Shown here: piece after piece, positions 39,789-50,295 of the stretch
Position numbering within the stretch: the first letter of the stretch is position 1
Layout: every line of letters begins with the position of its first letter
Source of the DNA: Aquipseudomonas alcaligenes
Lineage (GTDB): Bacteria; Pseudomonadota; Gammaproteobacteria; Pseudomonadales; Pseudomonadaceae
Length of the DNA: 64,000 nucleotides
Assembly: GCF_003205495.1 (NCBI RefSeq)
Contig: NZ_QJRX01000007.1
Coordinates: forward strand, 124,001-188,000
Direction: 5' to 3'
The notes under the pieces: generated by a model
Told to the model about the DNA's origin: nothing
Seen by the model: only the letters and a program-made list of their open reading frames with translations
The model's database searches: none
Program-made: the position numbers and the translations under genes

Positions 39789-40301
39789 ATGAGCCGTTAT
39801 CGACCGCCCCGCACCGCCGGCACCCCGCTGATCACCCCCGAAGGCGAGGCGCGCCTGCGCGCCGAACTGCACGAGCTGTGGCACGTGCGCCGGCCCCAGG
39901 TGACCCAGGCGGTCAGCGAGGCCGCCGCCCTTGGCGACCGTTCGGAAAATGCCGAGTACATCTACGGCAAGAAGATGCTGCGCGAGATCGACAGCCGCGT
40001 GCGCTTCCTCACCAAGCGCCTGGAAAACCTCAAGGTGGTCGACGCCCGTCCGGCCGACCCGGGCAAGGTCTACTTCGGCGCCTGGGTGACCCTGGAGGAC
40101 GAGGATGGCGGCGAGTCGCGCTACCGCATCGTCGGTCCCGACGAACTGGATCTCAAGCAGGGGCTGATCAGCATCGACTCGCCGCTGGCCCGTGCCCTGG
40201 TGGGCAAGACGCTGGATGCCGAAGTGCGCGTGCACACGCCCGGTGGCGAGCAGGCGTTCTACATCACCGCCATCGACTACCCGGATTTCAGCGCAGGCTG
40301 A
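39789..40301 (+). CDS. greB: Transcript cleavage factor GreB
   Basis: Rescues backtracked RNA polymerase by stimulating transcript cleavage. The 170 residues have the N-terminal coiled coil (about 1-78) with the acidic tip in [15 protein letters not shown], and the C-terminal FKBP-like domain ([14 protein letters not shown]..., [17 protein letters not shown]). The YIYGKK sequence after the tip favours GreB over GreA. It stands 39 bases after the ABC permease. Confidence 0.95.
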   Translation: MSRYRPPRTAGTPLITPEGEARLRAELHELWHVRRPQVTQAVSEAAALGDRSENAEYIYGKKMLREIDSRVRFLTKRLENLKVVDARPADPGKVYFGAWVTLEDEDGGESRYRIVGPDELDLKQGLISIDSPLARALVGKTLDAEVRVHTPGGEQAFYITAIDYPDFSAG

Positions 40302-40599
40302 TCAGCCCCTGGCGAGCCACCCGCACCAGTTCTCCGATCAGCGCGCCGCTCACCGGGCGCGCCTCGGCGCCGACCACCACCAGATCGAAGGCATCGGCAG
40401 GCAGGCGCGCCAGGTCCTGCGCCTCGGCGCCGGAGAAGCGGATCAGGAAGTTGCGGGCGCCCGGCCAGTGCTTGGGCCAGCCTTCCAGGCTCTTGAGCAG
40501 ACGCGCCTGATGACTGCCGACCAGCAACACATGCGGGTGGCGATTGACCGCCGTACGCGGCAGGGGGGAAAAATGCAGATGGGTGCGTGGGCAACTCAT
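40288..40599 (-). CDS. Protein of unknown function converging on greB
   Basis: A 103-residue protein, [19 protein letters not shown] at the start. The following [18 protein letters not shown] and [34 protein letters not shown] alternate like a Rossmann-type or receiver-like beta/alpha fold. Its C-terminus overlaps the greB end by 14 bases. Not recognised as a named family. Support is the coherent fold pattern and position; the ribosome site is weak. Confidence 0.65.
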   Translation of the reverse strand: MSCPRTHLHFSPLPRTAVNRHPHVLLVGSHQARLLKSLEGWPKHWPGARNFLIRFSGAEAQDLARLPADAFDLVVVGAEARPVSGALIGELVRVARQGLISLR

Positions 40600-40765
40600 G
40601 GGTGCAGTCTCGGCCTCATAGTCCCGCCGGACTGCGGTGGGAGGCGACACCGGCCAGCGCTTTAGCGGTATTCGCCCAACCGGGCGGCGCCCCGCAAGTT
40701 GCTCTTAAATCGGCGCCATGAGGTGCGATCCTAGGAATGGCGCCCAGTGCTGTCAAGGTGAAGCC

Positions 40766-41290
40766 ATGCCGGATACGAGCCTCAGACTGTTCTTCGCCCT
40801 ACCCTGTCCGGCGCACATTGCCAGGCGCCTGGACACCTGGCGCCTGGCCCAGGGCTTTTCCGGGGTGCCCACCGCACGGGGCAACCTGCACCTGACCCTG
40901 GCCTTTCTCGGCCAGCTGCCAGCCAGCATGCTGCCCCTGCTGGAGCAGCTGCCGCCACGCCTGCCACTGCCCCAGCTGGGCTTCGACCTGAGCCTGGATC
41001 GCCTGCAGTGCTGGCCCGGCGGCCTGCTCCATCTGGCGCCGAGCCAGCCACCCGCGACCCTGCTCGAACTGGTGCGCGGCCTGAACGAGCAGCTGGCCCT
41101 GGCCGGGCTGCCCACGGAGTCGCGCCCCTATCGCCCGCACCTGACCCTGGCACGCCGCAGCCGCATGCCCTGCGCCGCGATACCCGCCACCTTTTCCTGG
41201 CGGGTCGAGGAATTACGCCTGTACCGCTCGCTCGACGGTCGCTACCAGGCGCTGTGCCGCTGGCCACTGGGAAGCGCGCAGGAGCAGTGA
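40766..41290 (+). CDS. thpR: RNA 2',3'-cyclic phosphodiesterase (2'-5' RNA ligase family)
   Basis: A 174-residue 2H-phosphoesterase that opens 2',3'-cyclic phosphate ends and can join tRNA halves. Both catalytic HxTx repeats are present: His42-x-Thr44 (NLHLTLAFLG) and His125-x-Thr127 (YRPHLTLARR). ATG 40766 follows CAAGGTG. It lies upstream of lipA, as I recall for P. aeruginosa. Confidence 0.93.
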   Translation: MPDTSLRLFFALPCPAHIARRLDTWRLAQGFSGVPTARGNLHLTLAFLGQLPASMLPLLEQLPPRLPLPQLGFDLSLDRLQCWPGGLLHLAPSQPPATLLELVRGLNEQLALAGLPTESRPYRPHLTLARRSRMPCAAIPATFSWRVEELRLYRSLDGRYQALCRWPLGSAQEQ

Positions 41291-41347
41291 GCGCAGTGGA
41301 CTGGCAGGCGGCAACCCAGGTCCTACAGGGGCGTCGAGAAACGCTCC

Positions 41348-41364
41348 TGTTTCCCTCGGTAACA
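41348..41364 (+). promoter_or_regulatory. Candidate upstream activator site for lipA
   Basis: An imperfect inverted repeat, TGTTTC-CCTCG-GTAACA, centred about 95 bases before the sigma-54 box. The arms match 5 of 6 bases and resemble the TGTTAC/GTAACA half-sites of CbrB-type activators, though the spacing is shorter than I remember for those. Confidence 0.35.
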
Positions 41365-41424
41365 TCCCCTAGGTGATAGCAGAGCCCTTGCCGCCGCTGG
41401 CTTTCGTCACAAACGCCCGTTTAG

Positions 41425-42501
<1,077 letters not shown>

Positions 42502-42508
42502 GCCATGG

Positions 42509-42536
42509 ATCGGGGCCCACAGGGCCCCGATGTTTT
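42509..42536 (+). terminator. Terminator-like hairpin between lipA and lifO
   Basis: ATCGGGGCCC (42509-42518) pairs with GGGCCCCGAT (42522-42531), loop ACA, then GTTTT. It stands 7 bases after the lipA stop and before lifO of the same operon, so it probably lets only part of the transcripts reach the foldase gene. Confidence 0.8.
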
Positions 42537-42554
42537 CCCCCGCCGAGTCTCGCC

Positions 42555-43589
42555 GTGAACAAAGCCTTGCTTCTGGCCGTTCCCCTGCTGATCGGGGCCG
42601 GCATCGCCGTCACCCTCGCCCTCAACCCACTGACTCCAGCACCCAGCCCAGCGGCGCTATCGACTGCGCCTGGCGCACCGCTGCCGTCGCCAGCGCTGCA
42701 GCAAACCCTCGACGACGCACCTGCAGCACCGCCCCTGGCTGCCGAAATCGCACCCCTGCCACCCTCCTTCGCCGGAACCCAGGTGGATGGCCAGTTCCGC
42801 CTCGATGCGGCCGGCAACCTGCTGATCGAGCGGGATATCCGGCGCATCTTCGACTACTTCCTCAGCGCCTATGGCGAGGACAGCCTCACAGCCACCATCG
42901 AGCGCCTACAGGCCTATGTCCGCAGCCAGCTCGACGAGCCGGCCGAAAGCCAGGCCCTGGCGCTGCTGGAGCAGTACCTGGAATACAAGCGCCAACTGGT
43001 GCAACTGGAGAAGGACCTGCCGCAGATGGCCAGCCTGGATGCCCTGCGCCAGCGCGAGCAGGCGGTGCAGAGCCTGCGTGCCAGCCTGTTCAGCGCCGAA
43101 ACGCACCAGGCCTTCTTCGCCGAGGAAGAGGCCTACAACGGCTTCACCCTGCAGCGCCTGGCGATCCGTCACGACCAGACGCTGGACGACCGGCAGAAGG
43201 CCGAGGCGCTCGACCGCCTGCGTGCCGGCCTGCCGGAGGAGCTACAGGCAGTGCTGGCCCCGCAGCTGCAAGCCGAGCTGCGCCAGCAGACCGCAGCCCT
43301 GCAGGCCCAGGGCGCCAGCGCCGCGCAAATCCAGCAGCTGCGCCTGCAACTGGTCGGCGCCGAGGCCACCGCGCGCCTGGAAGCGCTGGACCAGCAGCGC
43401 CAGCAATGGCGCCAGCGCCTCGCCGACTACCGTCGGGAAAAGGCCAGGGTGCTGGCCAACGACGGTTTGAGCGAAAGTGACAAACAGGCAGCAATTGCCG
43501 AACTGGCCGCGCAGCGCTTCGACGACAGCGAGCGCCTGCGCCTGGAAGCAGCTGAACAGCTGGCGCAGAGCCGGGAGGAGACACCCTGA
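42555..43589 (+). CDS. lifO: Lipase-specific foldase (Lif / LipB)
   Basis: Membrane-anchored periplasmic steric chaperone that folds LipA. The 344 residues have an uncleaved N-terminal helix (about 5-23), a variable Pro/Ala-rich stretch (25-75), and then the foldase domain with the family motif [13 protein letters not shown] (96-108). Long helices rich in Gln, Arg and Glu make up the rest. The start is GTG at 42555 with only a weak ribosome site, in line with low expression relative to the lipase. Confidence 0.95.
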   Translation: MNKALLLAVPLLIGAGIAVTLALNPLTPAPSPAALSTAPGAPLPSPALQQTLDDAPAAPPLAAEIAPLPPSFAGTQVDGQFRLDAAGNLLIERDIRRIFDYFLSAYGEDSLTATIERLQAYVRSQLDEPAESQALALLEQYLEYKRQLVQLEKDLPQMASLDALRQREQAVQSLRASLFSAETHQAFFAEEEAYNGFTLQRLAIRHDQTLDDRQKAEALDRLRAGLPEELQAVLAPQLQAELRQQTAALQAQGASAAQIQQLRLQLVGAEATARLEALDQQRQQWRQRLADYRREKARVLANDGLSESDKQAAIAELAAQRFDDSERLRLEAAEQLAQSREETP

Positions 43590-43593
43590 ATGC

Positions 43594-43618
43594 AAAAAGG
43601 CCCGCTTTCGCGGGCCTT
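43594..43618. terminator. Terminator between lifO and the DoxX gene
   Basis: AAGGCCCGC (43597-43605) pairs with GCGGGCCTT (43610-43618), loop TTTC. The T-run is good on the minus strand (for DoxX) and weaker on the plus strand (for lifO). Confidence 0.8.
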
Positions 43619-43635
43619 GTCTCCGTGCAACCGTC

Positions 43636-44070
43636 TCAGCCGGCGATGCGGCGATCCAGCGACAGCTTGCCGGCGCCCTCGACCATCAGCGCCGCGCTGA
43701 TCACGGCGAGGATCATGGCGTACTCGTAGCCGTTGTTGGCCATGAAGAAGCCATTGGCCCAGTGCACGGCGAATACCGCCACCAGCATGGATACCAGCAG
43801 GGACAGTGCCGCCGGGCGGACCAGCAGGCCGACCACCAGGGCCAGGCCGCCGAAGAACTCGGCGCTACCGGCAAGCAGAGCCATCAGGTAGCCGGGGGTG
43901 ATGCCGATGCTCTCCATCCACTGGCCCACACCTTCCAGGCCGTAGCCGCCGAACCAGCCGAACAGCTTCTGCGCTCCATGGGCGGCGAAGGTCAGGCCGG
44001 TGACGACACGCAGCAGGGTGATGCCATAGCCGGCGTTGGTGGACATCAGGGTCTTGATCAGGTTGTTCAT
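43636..44070 (-). CDS. DoxX-family inner-membrane protein
   Basis: A 144-residue protein with four hydrophobic helices. Typical DoxX sequence is TLLRVVTGLTFAAHGAQKLFGWFGGYGLEG (about 15-44) and AEFFGGLALVVGLLVRPAAL. The ATG at 44070 follows AAGGA; a longer reading upstream is AT-rich and lacks a ribosome site. Relatives are linked to thiol-redox and quinone functions, but no role is clear here. Confidence 0.9.
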   Translation of the reverse strand: MNNLIKTLMSTNAGYGITLLRVVTGLTFAAHGAQKLFGWFGGYGLEGVGQWMESIGITPGYLMALLAGSAEFFGGLALVVGLLVRPAALSLLVSMLVAVFAVHWANGFFMANNGYEYAMILAVISAALMVEGAGKLSLDRRIAG

Positions 44071-44177
44071 GTGCCAGTTCCTTGTGAGGGGGTGTGTGCT
44101 GTTGGTGAGGCACATACTATTCGAATTAAGCGATATTGAAAGCGCAATTTTGCGCATATTAAAATCAATTAATTCGA

Positions 44178-45593
44178 TCAGTCTTTGACACTGAGCTTCT
44201 GCTTGCGGGGCTCCAGCAGAAAGCGCTCGCGGTCATAAGCAAGGTAGTACTTATTCACGCTGTTGACATAGCTGACCACGCCCATGCCGATCTGCTCCAG
44301 CGCAACACGCTCCACCTGGAAGAACCACTGGTTGGCATTCAGCCCACGTCGCCGCGCCTCGGCGCGCAGTCCCTGGACCCGCTGCGGCCCCATGTTGTAA
44401 GCGGCCAGGACGAAGGCCATGCGCTCGCTCTCGGCGATCTGCCGGCTGGAGAAGAACTCGCGGCGAATCCACGCCATGTAGCGGGTCGCGGCCAGCACGT
44501 TGTTGTCCAGCGCGTGGATATTGCCGACGCCGACGCTGCGCGCCGCTGCGGGGGTGATCTGCATCAGCCCGGTAGCGCCGGAGGCGCCGCGCGCGGCCGG
44601 GTTGAGGGTGGACTCCTTGTAGGCCACCGCCGCCAGCTGCAGCCAGTCCAGGTTCTGCTGCGCACCGTGCTTCTGCAACACCGCGCGCACTCGCTCCAGA
44701 CGCTGCCGGTCGGCCTGGGCCAACGGATTGCGCACCTTGTAGGAGCGCCGATAGACACGCTGCAGGGTGGAGTCCTGATCGCCCGGCGTGCGGTAACCCT
44801 CGAGGAAACGGTCGATGCTGGCGCGCAGCATGGGAGACTCGCGGCGCACGAACCAGCTCATGTCGCCCCCGGCGCCCACCACCAGGTGGCGCTCGATGCG
44901 CAGGCGCGGCATCACCTTGCGCCAGCGCTCGGCAATCGGCAACTCCACCGCCGTCCAGGGGTAGATGCCGGCCTGCACCATCTCCAGCACGTCCTCGACG
45001 GCCAGGCTGGGATCGGCCCATTCCACCACCACCGGCGGCTTGCCCTGTTGCGCCAGCTGCTGGTTGACCTCGCGCAGGGCATCGGCGACGGCGCTGCCCA
45101 TCGGCAGGGTCAGGCTGCGCCCGGACATGTCCGCGAGCCTCTTGTAGTGGCGGTTGCGCAGGTTGCCGACCACCACCAGCGGTACGTCGCGGCGGATCGC
45201 CGTGCTGGCGCTGATACCGAGGCCCGGATGGGCATCGAGCAGTTCACCGGGCGCCACCAGGTCGCCCTCGCCCTTCTGCAGGGCGGCCACCAGCTGGTCC
45301 TTGGCCTTGGGGATGAGTTTCAGGCGCAGCTCACGACCATCGCGCGCGGTACGGTTGAGGTACTGCTCGAAGGCGCGCAGGCGCTGGTATTCGATGCCGA
45401 TGGCCTGGCCCTTGATCTCGCCGGAGCTGTTGCGGCTCTGGTTGACCAGCACGCGCAGCTCGCCGCTCTTGCGGATCTGCGCCAGGTCGCGCTGGCTCGT
45501 GGCCTGCGGCAGGTTGCCGCCGAGGCCGCTCAGGCGCGCATGGGCCGGCAGGACTGCCAGGCAGCAGAGCAGCAGGAGCAGCGCTCGCGTCAT
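44178..45593 (-). CDS. MltF-like membrane-bound lytic transglycosylase
   Basis: Peptidoglycan lytic transglycosylase of 471 residues. Signal peptide is about 1-19 (CCLAVLPAHA); a type-3 solute-binding-like domain follows (about 38-275). The C-terminal SLT domain (about 310-430) has the catalytic Glu in AYKESTLNPAARGASGATGLMQIT and the AAYNMGPQRV motif. It is an MltF paralogue rather than the canonical gene, whose neighbours differ. GGAGG precedes the ATG. Confidence 0.92.
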   Translation of the reverse strand: MTRALLLLLCCLAVLPAHARLSGLGGNLPQATSQRDLAQIRKSGELRVLVNQSRNSSGEIKGQAIGIEYQRLRAFEQYLNRTARDGRELRLKLIPKAKDQLVAALQKGEGDLVAPGELLDAHPGLGISASTAIRRDVPLVVVGNLRNRHYKRLADMSGRSLTLPMGSAVADALREVNQQLAQQGKPPVVVEWADPSLAVEDVLEMVQAGIYPWTAVELPIAERWRKVMPRLRIERHLVVGAGGDMSWFVRRESPMLRASIDRFLEGYRTPGDQDSTLQRVYRRSYKVRNPLAQADRQRLERVRAVLQKHGAQQNLDWLQLAAVAYKESTLNPAARGASGATGLMQITPAAARSVGVGNIHALDNNVLAATRYMAWIRREFFSSRQIAESERMAFVLAAYNMGPQRVQGLRAEARRRGLNANQWFFQVERVALEQIGMGVVSYVNSVNKYYLAYDRERFLLEPRKQKLSVKD

Positions 45594-45822
45594 CGGACCT
45601 CCGGGTGGTGCCGGGTCAAGGAACGACCCGGCCGACTGAGAGCATCCCGGCGACGGATGGTTCCATCGCGAGGGGCGCGGAGGTTGTCACAGCGACCGTC
45701 AATCTGCCAGCCCGAGCTGGTAATAAACATTAACAAGCATACATAACCACCTGTAATTACTTGGTTTATTACATAAAGCAAGGCTCTGCTATGCTGCCCC
45801 GCTCGGCTTGCGAGGTAGCACC
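45594..45822. promoter_or_regulatory. Divergent control region between the MltF-like gene and tatD
   Basis: 229 bases with an AT-rich core (45715-45795) containing several TTTATT/ATAAAC-like runs and the imperfect palindrome CCAGC-CCGA-GCTGG at 45710-45723. Promoters for both genes must lie here, but no -35/-10 pair with proper spacing is convincing. Confidence 0.4.
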
Positions 45823-46626
45823 ATGCAACTCATCGACATCGGCGTCAACCTGACCCATCCCAGCCTGGCCCGAGAACGCCAGGCGGTGCTCGAACGCGCC
45901 CGGGCGGCCGGCGTGTGCCAGCTGGTGCTGACCGGCACCAGCCTGGAAGAGAGCGAGCAGGCCCTGGATTTCTGCCGCGAACTGGACGCCAGCGGCCGCC
46001 AGCTGTTCAGTACCGCCGGCGTGCACCCGCATGACGCCAGCCAGTGGAACGCCGACAGCGCGCGCCAGCTGCGCGCCCTGCTGGCCGAGGCACCGGTGCG
46101 CGCCGTGGGCGAATGCGGGCTGGACTTCAACCGCGACTTCTCGCCGCGCCCGCAGCAGGAAAAGGCCCTGGAGGAACAGCTGGAGCTGGCCGTGGAGCTG
46201 CAGCTGCCGGTGTTCCTCCACGAACGCGAGGCCGGCGAACGCCTCACCGCCATCCTGCGGCAGTTCCGCGATCGGCTGCCGGCCGCCGTGGTGCACTGTT
46301 TCACCGGCGACAAGGCGACCCTCTATGGCTACCTCGACCTCGACCTGCATATCGGCATCACCGGCTGGATCTGCGACGAGCGCCGCGGCACCCACCTGCA
46401 TCCGCTGATGCGCGACATTCCGGCCGGGCGCCTGATGCTGGAGAGCGACGCGCCCTACCTGCTCCCGCGCAGCCTGAGGCCCAAGCCGAAGAGCGGCCAC
46501 AACGAGCCGGCCTTCCTCACCGAGGTGCTGCGCGAAGTGGCGCTGCACCGCGGCGAGAGCCAGGCCGCGCTGGCGGCGCACAGCAGCGCCGCGGCACGGG
46601 CCTTCTTCGGCCTCCCCGAGCTCTAG
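45823..46626 (+). CDS. tatD: TatD-type metal-dependent 3'-5' deoxyribonuclease
   Basis: A 267-residue TIM-barrel nuclease with the true-TatD signatures [11 protein letters not shown] (5-15), [30 protein letters not shown] and [10 protein letters not shown]. It acts on single-stranded DNA and possibly RNA ends in the cytoplasm. It converges with the thioesterase gene: the two stop codons share the palindrome CTAG. It is not in an operon with tatABC here. Confidence 0.95.
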   Translation: MQLIDIGVNLTHPSLARERQAVLERARAAGVCQLVLTGTSLEESEQALDFCRELDASGRQLFSTAGVHPHDASQWNADSARQLRALLAEAPVRAVGECGLDFNRDFSPRPQQEKALEEQLELAVELQLPVFLHEREAGERLTAILRQFRDRLPAAVVHCFTGDKATLYGYLDLDLHIGITGWICDERRGTHLHPLMRDIPAGRLMLESDAPYLLPRSLRPKPKSGHNEPAFLTEVLREVALHRGESQAALAAHSSAAARAFFGLPEL

Positions 46627-47420
46627 TCGAAGACGGTGGTGGTCTGCCGGCTCAGCGCCAGCAGCTGGCCATCGGCGGTCCACAGCCGCGCGGCGATGTG
46701 CCCATAGCCGTCGAGCGCATGCTCGATCTCGGCCTGGTACAGGCACCAGTCATGGGTGGTCAGGCTGGGGATCGGGTGGACGAACTCGATGGTCCAGGTC
46801 AGCGAGCTGCCCGGCGCCGGCTTGCTCAGGTGCGCCAGCACGGCCGGCGGCCAGGCGTCGACCAGGGCCAGCAGGTGGGCCTCGTTCACCCTGTCATAGC
46901 TGACGTCGCTGCGCAGGCGTACCCAGCCGCCCATGTGGCGCGCCGGGGTGTTGCTGAACGGCATGCCGCCCTGCCCCCAGCGCATGGCCAGGAAACGGGT
47001 GAACTCCGGCGTCACACCGGCCACGTAAGGTAGCTCGGGGCACTCCTCCACCGCCTTCATGGCCGGCGCCGGCTCGGCCTCGACGCGCACTGCGGACTGC
47101 CGCGAGGCGCCGAAGCTGCCCTGGGCCAGGGCCACCACCGCGCCATTCTGCACGGCGCGACCGAGCACCTGGCTGACCGACTTGCCCTCGCGCAGCACTT
47201 CCACCTCGAACGCCACCGGCTCGCCCATCAGCAGCGGCCCGACGAAGGTGATGGACAGCGAGCGCACCGGCCGCCCGGCCGGCACCCTGAGACGCATGGC
47301 CTCGTAGACCATGGCCGCCACCAGGCCGCCGAAAGTGGCGCGGCCCTGGCCCCACAGGCCCGGAACGACGACATGCTGCGGGTGGGTGTGTACTGCGTGG
47401 ATCAGTTCAGCGAAAGTCAT
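46623..47420 (-). CDS. Acyl-CoA thioesterase, double hot-dog (TesB-like)
   Basis: A 265-residue double hot-dog protein. The first module has [19 protein letters not shown] (about 41-59), where the aligned catalytic-site helix lies, and the second [14 protein letters not shown] with the closing [27 protein letters not shown]. The ATG at 47420 follows CAGGAG. The specific substrate is unknown; members hydrolyse medium- to long-chain acyl-CoA. Confidence 0.9.
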   Translation of the reverse strand: MTFAELIHAVHTHPQHVVVPGLWGQGRATFGGLVAAMVYEAMRLRVPAGRPVRSLSITFVGPLLMGEPVAFEVEVLREGKSVSQVLGRAVQNGAVVALAQGSFGASRQSAVRVEAEPAPAMKAVEECPELPYVAGVTPEFTRFLAMRWGQGGMPFSNTPARHMGGWVRLRSDVSYDRVNEAHLLALVDAWPPAVLAHLSKPAPGSSLTWTIEFVHPIPSLTTHDWCLYQAEIEHALDGYGHIAARLWTADGQLLALSRQTTTVFD

Positions 47421-47515
47421 GCGCAATCTCCTGTCATGCACGCTGAAGCTTAGAGAAAAGCGCGCCACTGCGGGAGTGACTGGCTGGCCAATCGAGCGCC
47501 CATATCGGCGCCCAT

Positions 47516-48283
47516 TCAGCGCAGCGCAAAGTGCGCGAGCAATTCCTGCAGGGCCTGGTCGGCGGCCTGCTCGGCCAGCTGCAGGGATTCACTCCAGGCG
47601 GCAGCACAGGGGCGCAGGTCCGCCTCGACCTGCAGGCGCTGCAGCCACTGCCAGTGGTCGTGCCAGTCACCCAGCGCGCCCTGCGCGGTGCGCAGCGCGC
47701 GCAATGCCTCCTCGGCGAGTCCGGCCTGGTGCGGCCAGGCTTCGGCGCAATAGCGCAGGCGCTTGATCAGCAGGCGCAGGCGGTGACGGTCATGGGCCGG
47801 ATCGCGCAGCGCCTGCGCCAGCGCCTCGGTCTGGCGCTCCATGTAGCGCGCCACGGTCCTGCCCCGGGCCCTCCACTCATTGGTTTGCCGCGCCTGGCGG
47901 CAGTCCTCCGGCCAGTCATCGAGCAGGATCGTCAGGCGTCGCAGCGCCAGCCCACCCAGCAACCCGGGCAGGCCGGCGGCGAGCTGGCTGCGGCGGGCAC
48001 GGGCCGCTCCGGGCAGCCCCCGGCTCTCCAGCTCCAGCGCCAGCACCTGCAGATCGCGCAACGGGCCGCTGGCCTGGCCCAGCGCGGCGGCTGCACGCTC
48101 CAGGGCGGCGCACAGCGGCTCGCGGCGCAGCGGCCGCAACAGGCTGCGCAGACGCCGCAGGGTGATGCGCAGGTCATGCAGGGCCTCGGCATCGGTCTGC
48201 TCGCGCAGACGCGCCAGGCAGGCATACAAGCGCACTTGCTGGACGATCACCTGCTCGAACAGCACCTGCTGGAACTGACTCAT
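47516..48283 (-). CDS. CHAD-domain protein
   Basis: A 255-residue all-helical CHAD protein with the conserved basic/histidine helices EALHDLRITLRRLRSLLR (about 34-51) and HRLRLLIKRLRYCAEAW, and WHDHWQWLQ. CHAD domains bind inorganic polyphosphate. Here the start overlaps the transglutaminase stop by four bases (ATGA), with GGAGG inside that gene, so both are made together. It is the last gene of the MoxR-DUF58-transglutaminase-CHAD unit. Confidence 0.9.
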   Translation of the reverse strand: MSQFQQVLFEQVIVQQVRLYACLARLREQTDAEALHDLRITLRRLRSLLRPLRREPLCAALERAAAALGQASGPLRDLQVLALELESRGLPGAARARRSQLAAGLPGLLGGLALRRLTILLDDWPEDCRQARQTNEWRARGRTVARYMERQTEALAQALRDPAHDRHRLRLLIKRLRYCAEAWPHQAGLAEEALRALRTAQGALGDWHDHWQWLQRLQVEADLRPCAAAWSESLQLAEQAADQALQELLAHFALR

Positions 48284-50295
48284 CTCTGATCCTCCGTGGC
48301 CGGTCGTGCTCGCCAGGGTAACTCGCGGCGCAGGCGCCGCAGCAGGCGGCGCATGTCCTCCGGCGCCGCGGCTGCGCCGGCGTAGCGCTGGGCCTCGAAG
48401 GCCGCAGCGAAGGCGGCGATCAGTTCGCCCTGCTGCGGCAGGGCTTGCGCCGCCCGGGCGGCGAAAGCCCGCACGCCCTCGCCCGGTGCACGATGCAGGC
48501 CGTGCCGGCGCAACAGCGTCTCGAAGCGGCGCAGCACGCGCCGCTGCGGGTCACGCTCGCGGCGCCAGGGCTTGAACAGCCAGAGTGCCAGCAGGCCAAG
48601 CAACAGGGCGCCGCCGCCGACCAGGGCCGGCACCAGGGTGTGCCACTCCAGGGTACCGAACCAGCGCTGCAACAGGCTCAGTTGCTGCTCGCCGCGGTAG
48701 CCCAGCACCCAGCGCTGCCAGTTGTGATTGATGTTGTCCCAGGCCAGGCGCAGCTGGTTGAGCCAGGCGATGTCGCGGTAGCGCAATGGCGACAGGGGCG
48801 AGCCCTCGAGGAAGCCCTCATCGCTCGCCAGGGCATCCTGGGAGCCGAGCTCGATACGCTCCGGCGCCACCTGGAAGGTCGGGTCGACGCTGACCCAGCC
48901 GCGCCCTTCCTGCCAGTACTCGACCCAGGCATGGGCATCCAGCTGGCGCACCGAGAGGTAATTGCCGGCGGCATTCAGCTCGCCGCCCTGGTAGCCGGCG
49001 ACCACCCGCGCCGGAATGCCAGCGGCGCGCAGGACGAAGACCATGGCCCCGGCATAGTGGGCGCAGAAGCCCTGGCGGGTGCGGAAGAGGAACTCGTCGA
49101 TGCTGTGCTCGCCCACCGGCGGCGGCTTGAGGGTGTAGCCGTAGGGTTCGCGGTTGAAATGCTGCAGCAGCGCGGCGACCAGTTCCTGCGGCCGCTCGTG
49201 CTGGCGGCGCAGCTGCGCCGCCCACTCGCGGCTGCGCGGGTCGCCCACCGGGGGCAGTTGCAGGGTACGTCGCGCCATCTCGGCGGGCAGCACCGGCTGG
49301 CGTAGCGCCGCAGGCCAGGAGCGCGCCTCGTAGAGCAGGTTCTGCAGCACGGGACGGCGCAGCTCCACGCGGAAGTCGTCCATCTGGCTCGCTCCCGGCA
49401 GTTCGCTGAGGCCGACGTCCAGCACGAACAGCCAGGGCCTGCCGCTGGGCTGCATGACGATGCTGTATTCCAGCGCCTCGCCCTGCGGCGACCACTGCAC
49501 GGCGCCGCCGCGACGGCTGCCCGCGGACTGCGACCAGCGCCGGCCGTCGAAGTGCTCCAGGGTCAGCGCCCGCCAGTACAGCTGCTCGCGCGGCGGAATC
49601 GCCCCGTTGAAGCTGGCGCGGAAGGCCAGCGCCGGCGACCGGCTCAGCTCGGCCACGTCGGCCGGCGCCATGCTGTCGGACAGCCCGGTACTGCTCTGCT
49701 GCGGGTTGGGCAGGCTCCACAGCGGGCCCAGGCGCGGGAAGAACAGGAACAGCAGCAGCATCAGCGGCACCGCCTGCAACAACATCGAGGCCGCCAGCTT
49801 GAAGGTGGCCGCCGGGCGCTCGGCCAGGCCGCTGTGCTGCAGGCCGATCAGCGCGGCCAGCAGCGCGGTCACCGGCAGCAGGCTGTAGAGCGCGGCCAGT
49901 AGGCTGTCGTCGAACAGGTAGGCGGTGACCACCACGAAGAAGCCGAGGAAGATCAGCAGCAGGGCGTCACGCCGGCTGCGCAGCTCCACCAGCTTGATGA
50001 TGAAGGCGGCCACCAGCAGCAGCACGCCGCCATCGAGGCCGATCAGGCTGCCGCGCGAGAGAAACACGGCGGCCGCCGTCGCAAGCATCAAGCCGGCCCG
50101 CTCCAGGCCGTTGGGGAAGCGCGCGCGCATGCGGTAGACCTGTATGCGCCAGCCGGCGCACAACAGCCACAGGCCGATGATCCAAGGCGGCAGGTGCAGC
50201 AGGTGCGGCAGTATCACCAGCACCTGGGCCACCAGCAGCCAGGTCAGGGCGATGCGTGGAATCGGTTGGATCGCGCTCGGCTGTCCCCTGCTCAT
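48280..50295 (-). CDS. Membrane transglutaminase (TgpA-like, DUF3488/DUF4129)
   Basis: A 671-residue inner-membrane protein. A bundle of N-terminal helices (about 15-195) is followed by a periplasmic transglutaminase-like domain. Its intact catalytic triad is Cys in RQGFCAHYAGAM, His in LDAHAWVEYW and Asp in WVSVDPTF. One further helix (about 560-580) precedes a cytoplasmic DUF4129 tail. P. aeruginosa TgpA has this architecture and is essential there. The start overlaps the DUF58 stop by four bases. It probably modifies periplasmic or cell-wall amines. Confidence 0.93.
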   Translation of the reverse strand: MSRGQPSAIQPIPRIALTWLLVAQVLVILPHLLHLPPWIIGLWLLCAGWRIQVYRMRARFPNGLERAGLMLATAAAVFLSRGSLIGLDGGVLLLVAAFIIKLVELRSRRDALLLIFLGFFVVVTAYLFDDSLLAALYSLLPVTALLAALIGLQHSGLAERPAATFKLAASMLLQAVPLMLLLFLFFPRLGPLWSLPNPQQSSTGLSDSMAPADVAELSRSPALAFRASFNGAIPPREQLYWRALTLEHFDGRRWSQSAGSRRGGAVQWSPQGEALEYSIVMQPSGRPWLFVLDVGLSELPGASQMDDFRVELRRPVLQNLLYEARSWPAALRQPVLPAEMARRTLQLPPVGDPRSREWAAQLRRQHERPQELVAALLQHFNREPYGYTLKPPPVGEHSIDEFLFRTRQGFCAHYAGAMVFVLRAAGIPARVVAGYQGGELNAAGNYLSVRQLDAHAWVEYWQEGRGWVSVDPTFQVAPERIELGSQDALASDEGFLEGSPLSPLRYRDIAWLNQLRLAWDNINHNWQRWVLGYRGEQQLSLLQRWFGTLEWHTLVPALVGGGALLLGLLALWLFKPWRRERDPQRRVLRRFETLLRRHGLHRAPGEGVRAFAARAAQALPQQGELIAAFAAAFEAQRYAGAAAAPEDMRRLLRRLRRELPWRARPATEDQR

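Noticed and set aside
38166..40235. Open frame of 689 codons on the minus strand over the ABC permease and greB
   Set aside because: Gln/Ala-rich antisense shadow of two well-supported genes.
45761..45795. Promoter TTGGTT ... TATGCT for tatD
   Set aside because: The spacing of 23 bases is too long for sigma-70.
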